Source: Candidatus Fibrimonadaceae bacterium (lineage in GTDB: Bacteria; Fibrobacterota; Fibrobacteria; Fibrobacterales; Fibrobacteraceae). From it: a stretch of 52,800 nucleotides of DNA. The translations under genes and the position numbers were made by a program. Within the stretch, counting starts at the first letter, position 1. Every line of letters starts with the position of its first letter. The DNA is taken from contig JAITFN010000054.1 in NCBI GenBank assembly GCA_031281345.1, forward strand, positions 1-52,800, given 5' to 3'. Below the pieces are notes generated by a model. That model was given only the letters and a program-made list of their open reading frames with translations, made no database searches and was not told where the DNA came from. Positions 52,732-52,800 of the stretch are shown here, piece by piece.

Positions 52732-52800
52732 ATAACTCTCCCTTCTTCTTATGCCTACTCTTTGCTTTTTGCGCGATTTTCGGCTTATTCGCTCGCCTAA

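Overview
The window looks like the chromosome of an AT-rich (roughly 40% GC by eye), Gram-negative, didermic bacterium. It has Lnt, a porin, a Wzi-type barrel and two-component phosphate control. A lipoprotein with poly-Ser linkers (6004-6249), a Cys/Trp-repeat surface protein (50215-52731) and the general style suggest Fibrobacterota or a near relative. This assignment is an inference; no 16S gene is present.

Layout: 1-5390 is a protein-quality block: partial tRNA-Leu, a trigger factor without a PPIase domain, clpP, clpX and lon. 5398-7261 holds a UDG-superfamily glycosylase, a Ser-rich lipoprotein and an orphan flgA behind a textbook sigma-54 promoter. 7221-11988 is a minus-strand surface-sugar operon (radical SAM/B12 protein, GT2, FdtA-type isomerase, acyltransferase, FdtB-type aminotransferase). 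12115-12777 is a VapBC-like toxin-antitoxin pair. 12823-14455 holds a sigma-54 activator without a sensory domain, divergent from lexA. 14508-19236 carries a DUF349 protein, ThrH, a small barrel-like protein and a CvfB-like S1 protein.

19264-25140 is a compact, partial type VI secretion operon on the minus strand. In transcription order it encodes a tail-anchored exported protein, TssK, an apparent TssL-TssM fusion, TssB, TssC and an M15-family peptidase without a signal peptide. TssA, E, F, G, ClpV, Hcp, VgrG, PAAR and TssJ are absent here and must lie elsewhere if the machine works. The T6SS operon and the sigma-54 activator share two upstream sequence elements in the same order. This suggests joint control, possibly involving LexA.

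25413-35396 carries a zinc-ribbon protein, a Wzi-like barrel, cheB-cheR, tRNA-Val(CAC) overlapping or abutting pdxB, rpe, panD, a TPR protein and lnt. 35464-40195 (minus) holds a histone-H1-like tail protein, panB, recO, a HIT protein and alaS. 40216-46573 (minus) is a Pho regulon block: porin, phoB, phoR, pstS, a pstC with a PstS-like insertion, and pstA. There is no pstB or phoU, and 11-bp-periodic Pho-box-like repeats precede the porin and pstS. 46654-52731 (minus) holds homoserine dehydrogenase, a lipoprotein, a YoeB-type toxin-antitoxin pair, small unknown genes, a 63-bp tandem repeat and the large repeat protein.

A theme across the window is a TATATT-like -10 element 6-8 nt before the start codon of genes without a Shine-Dalgarno sequence, which suggests many leaderless mRNAs.
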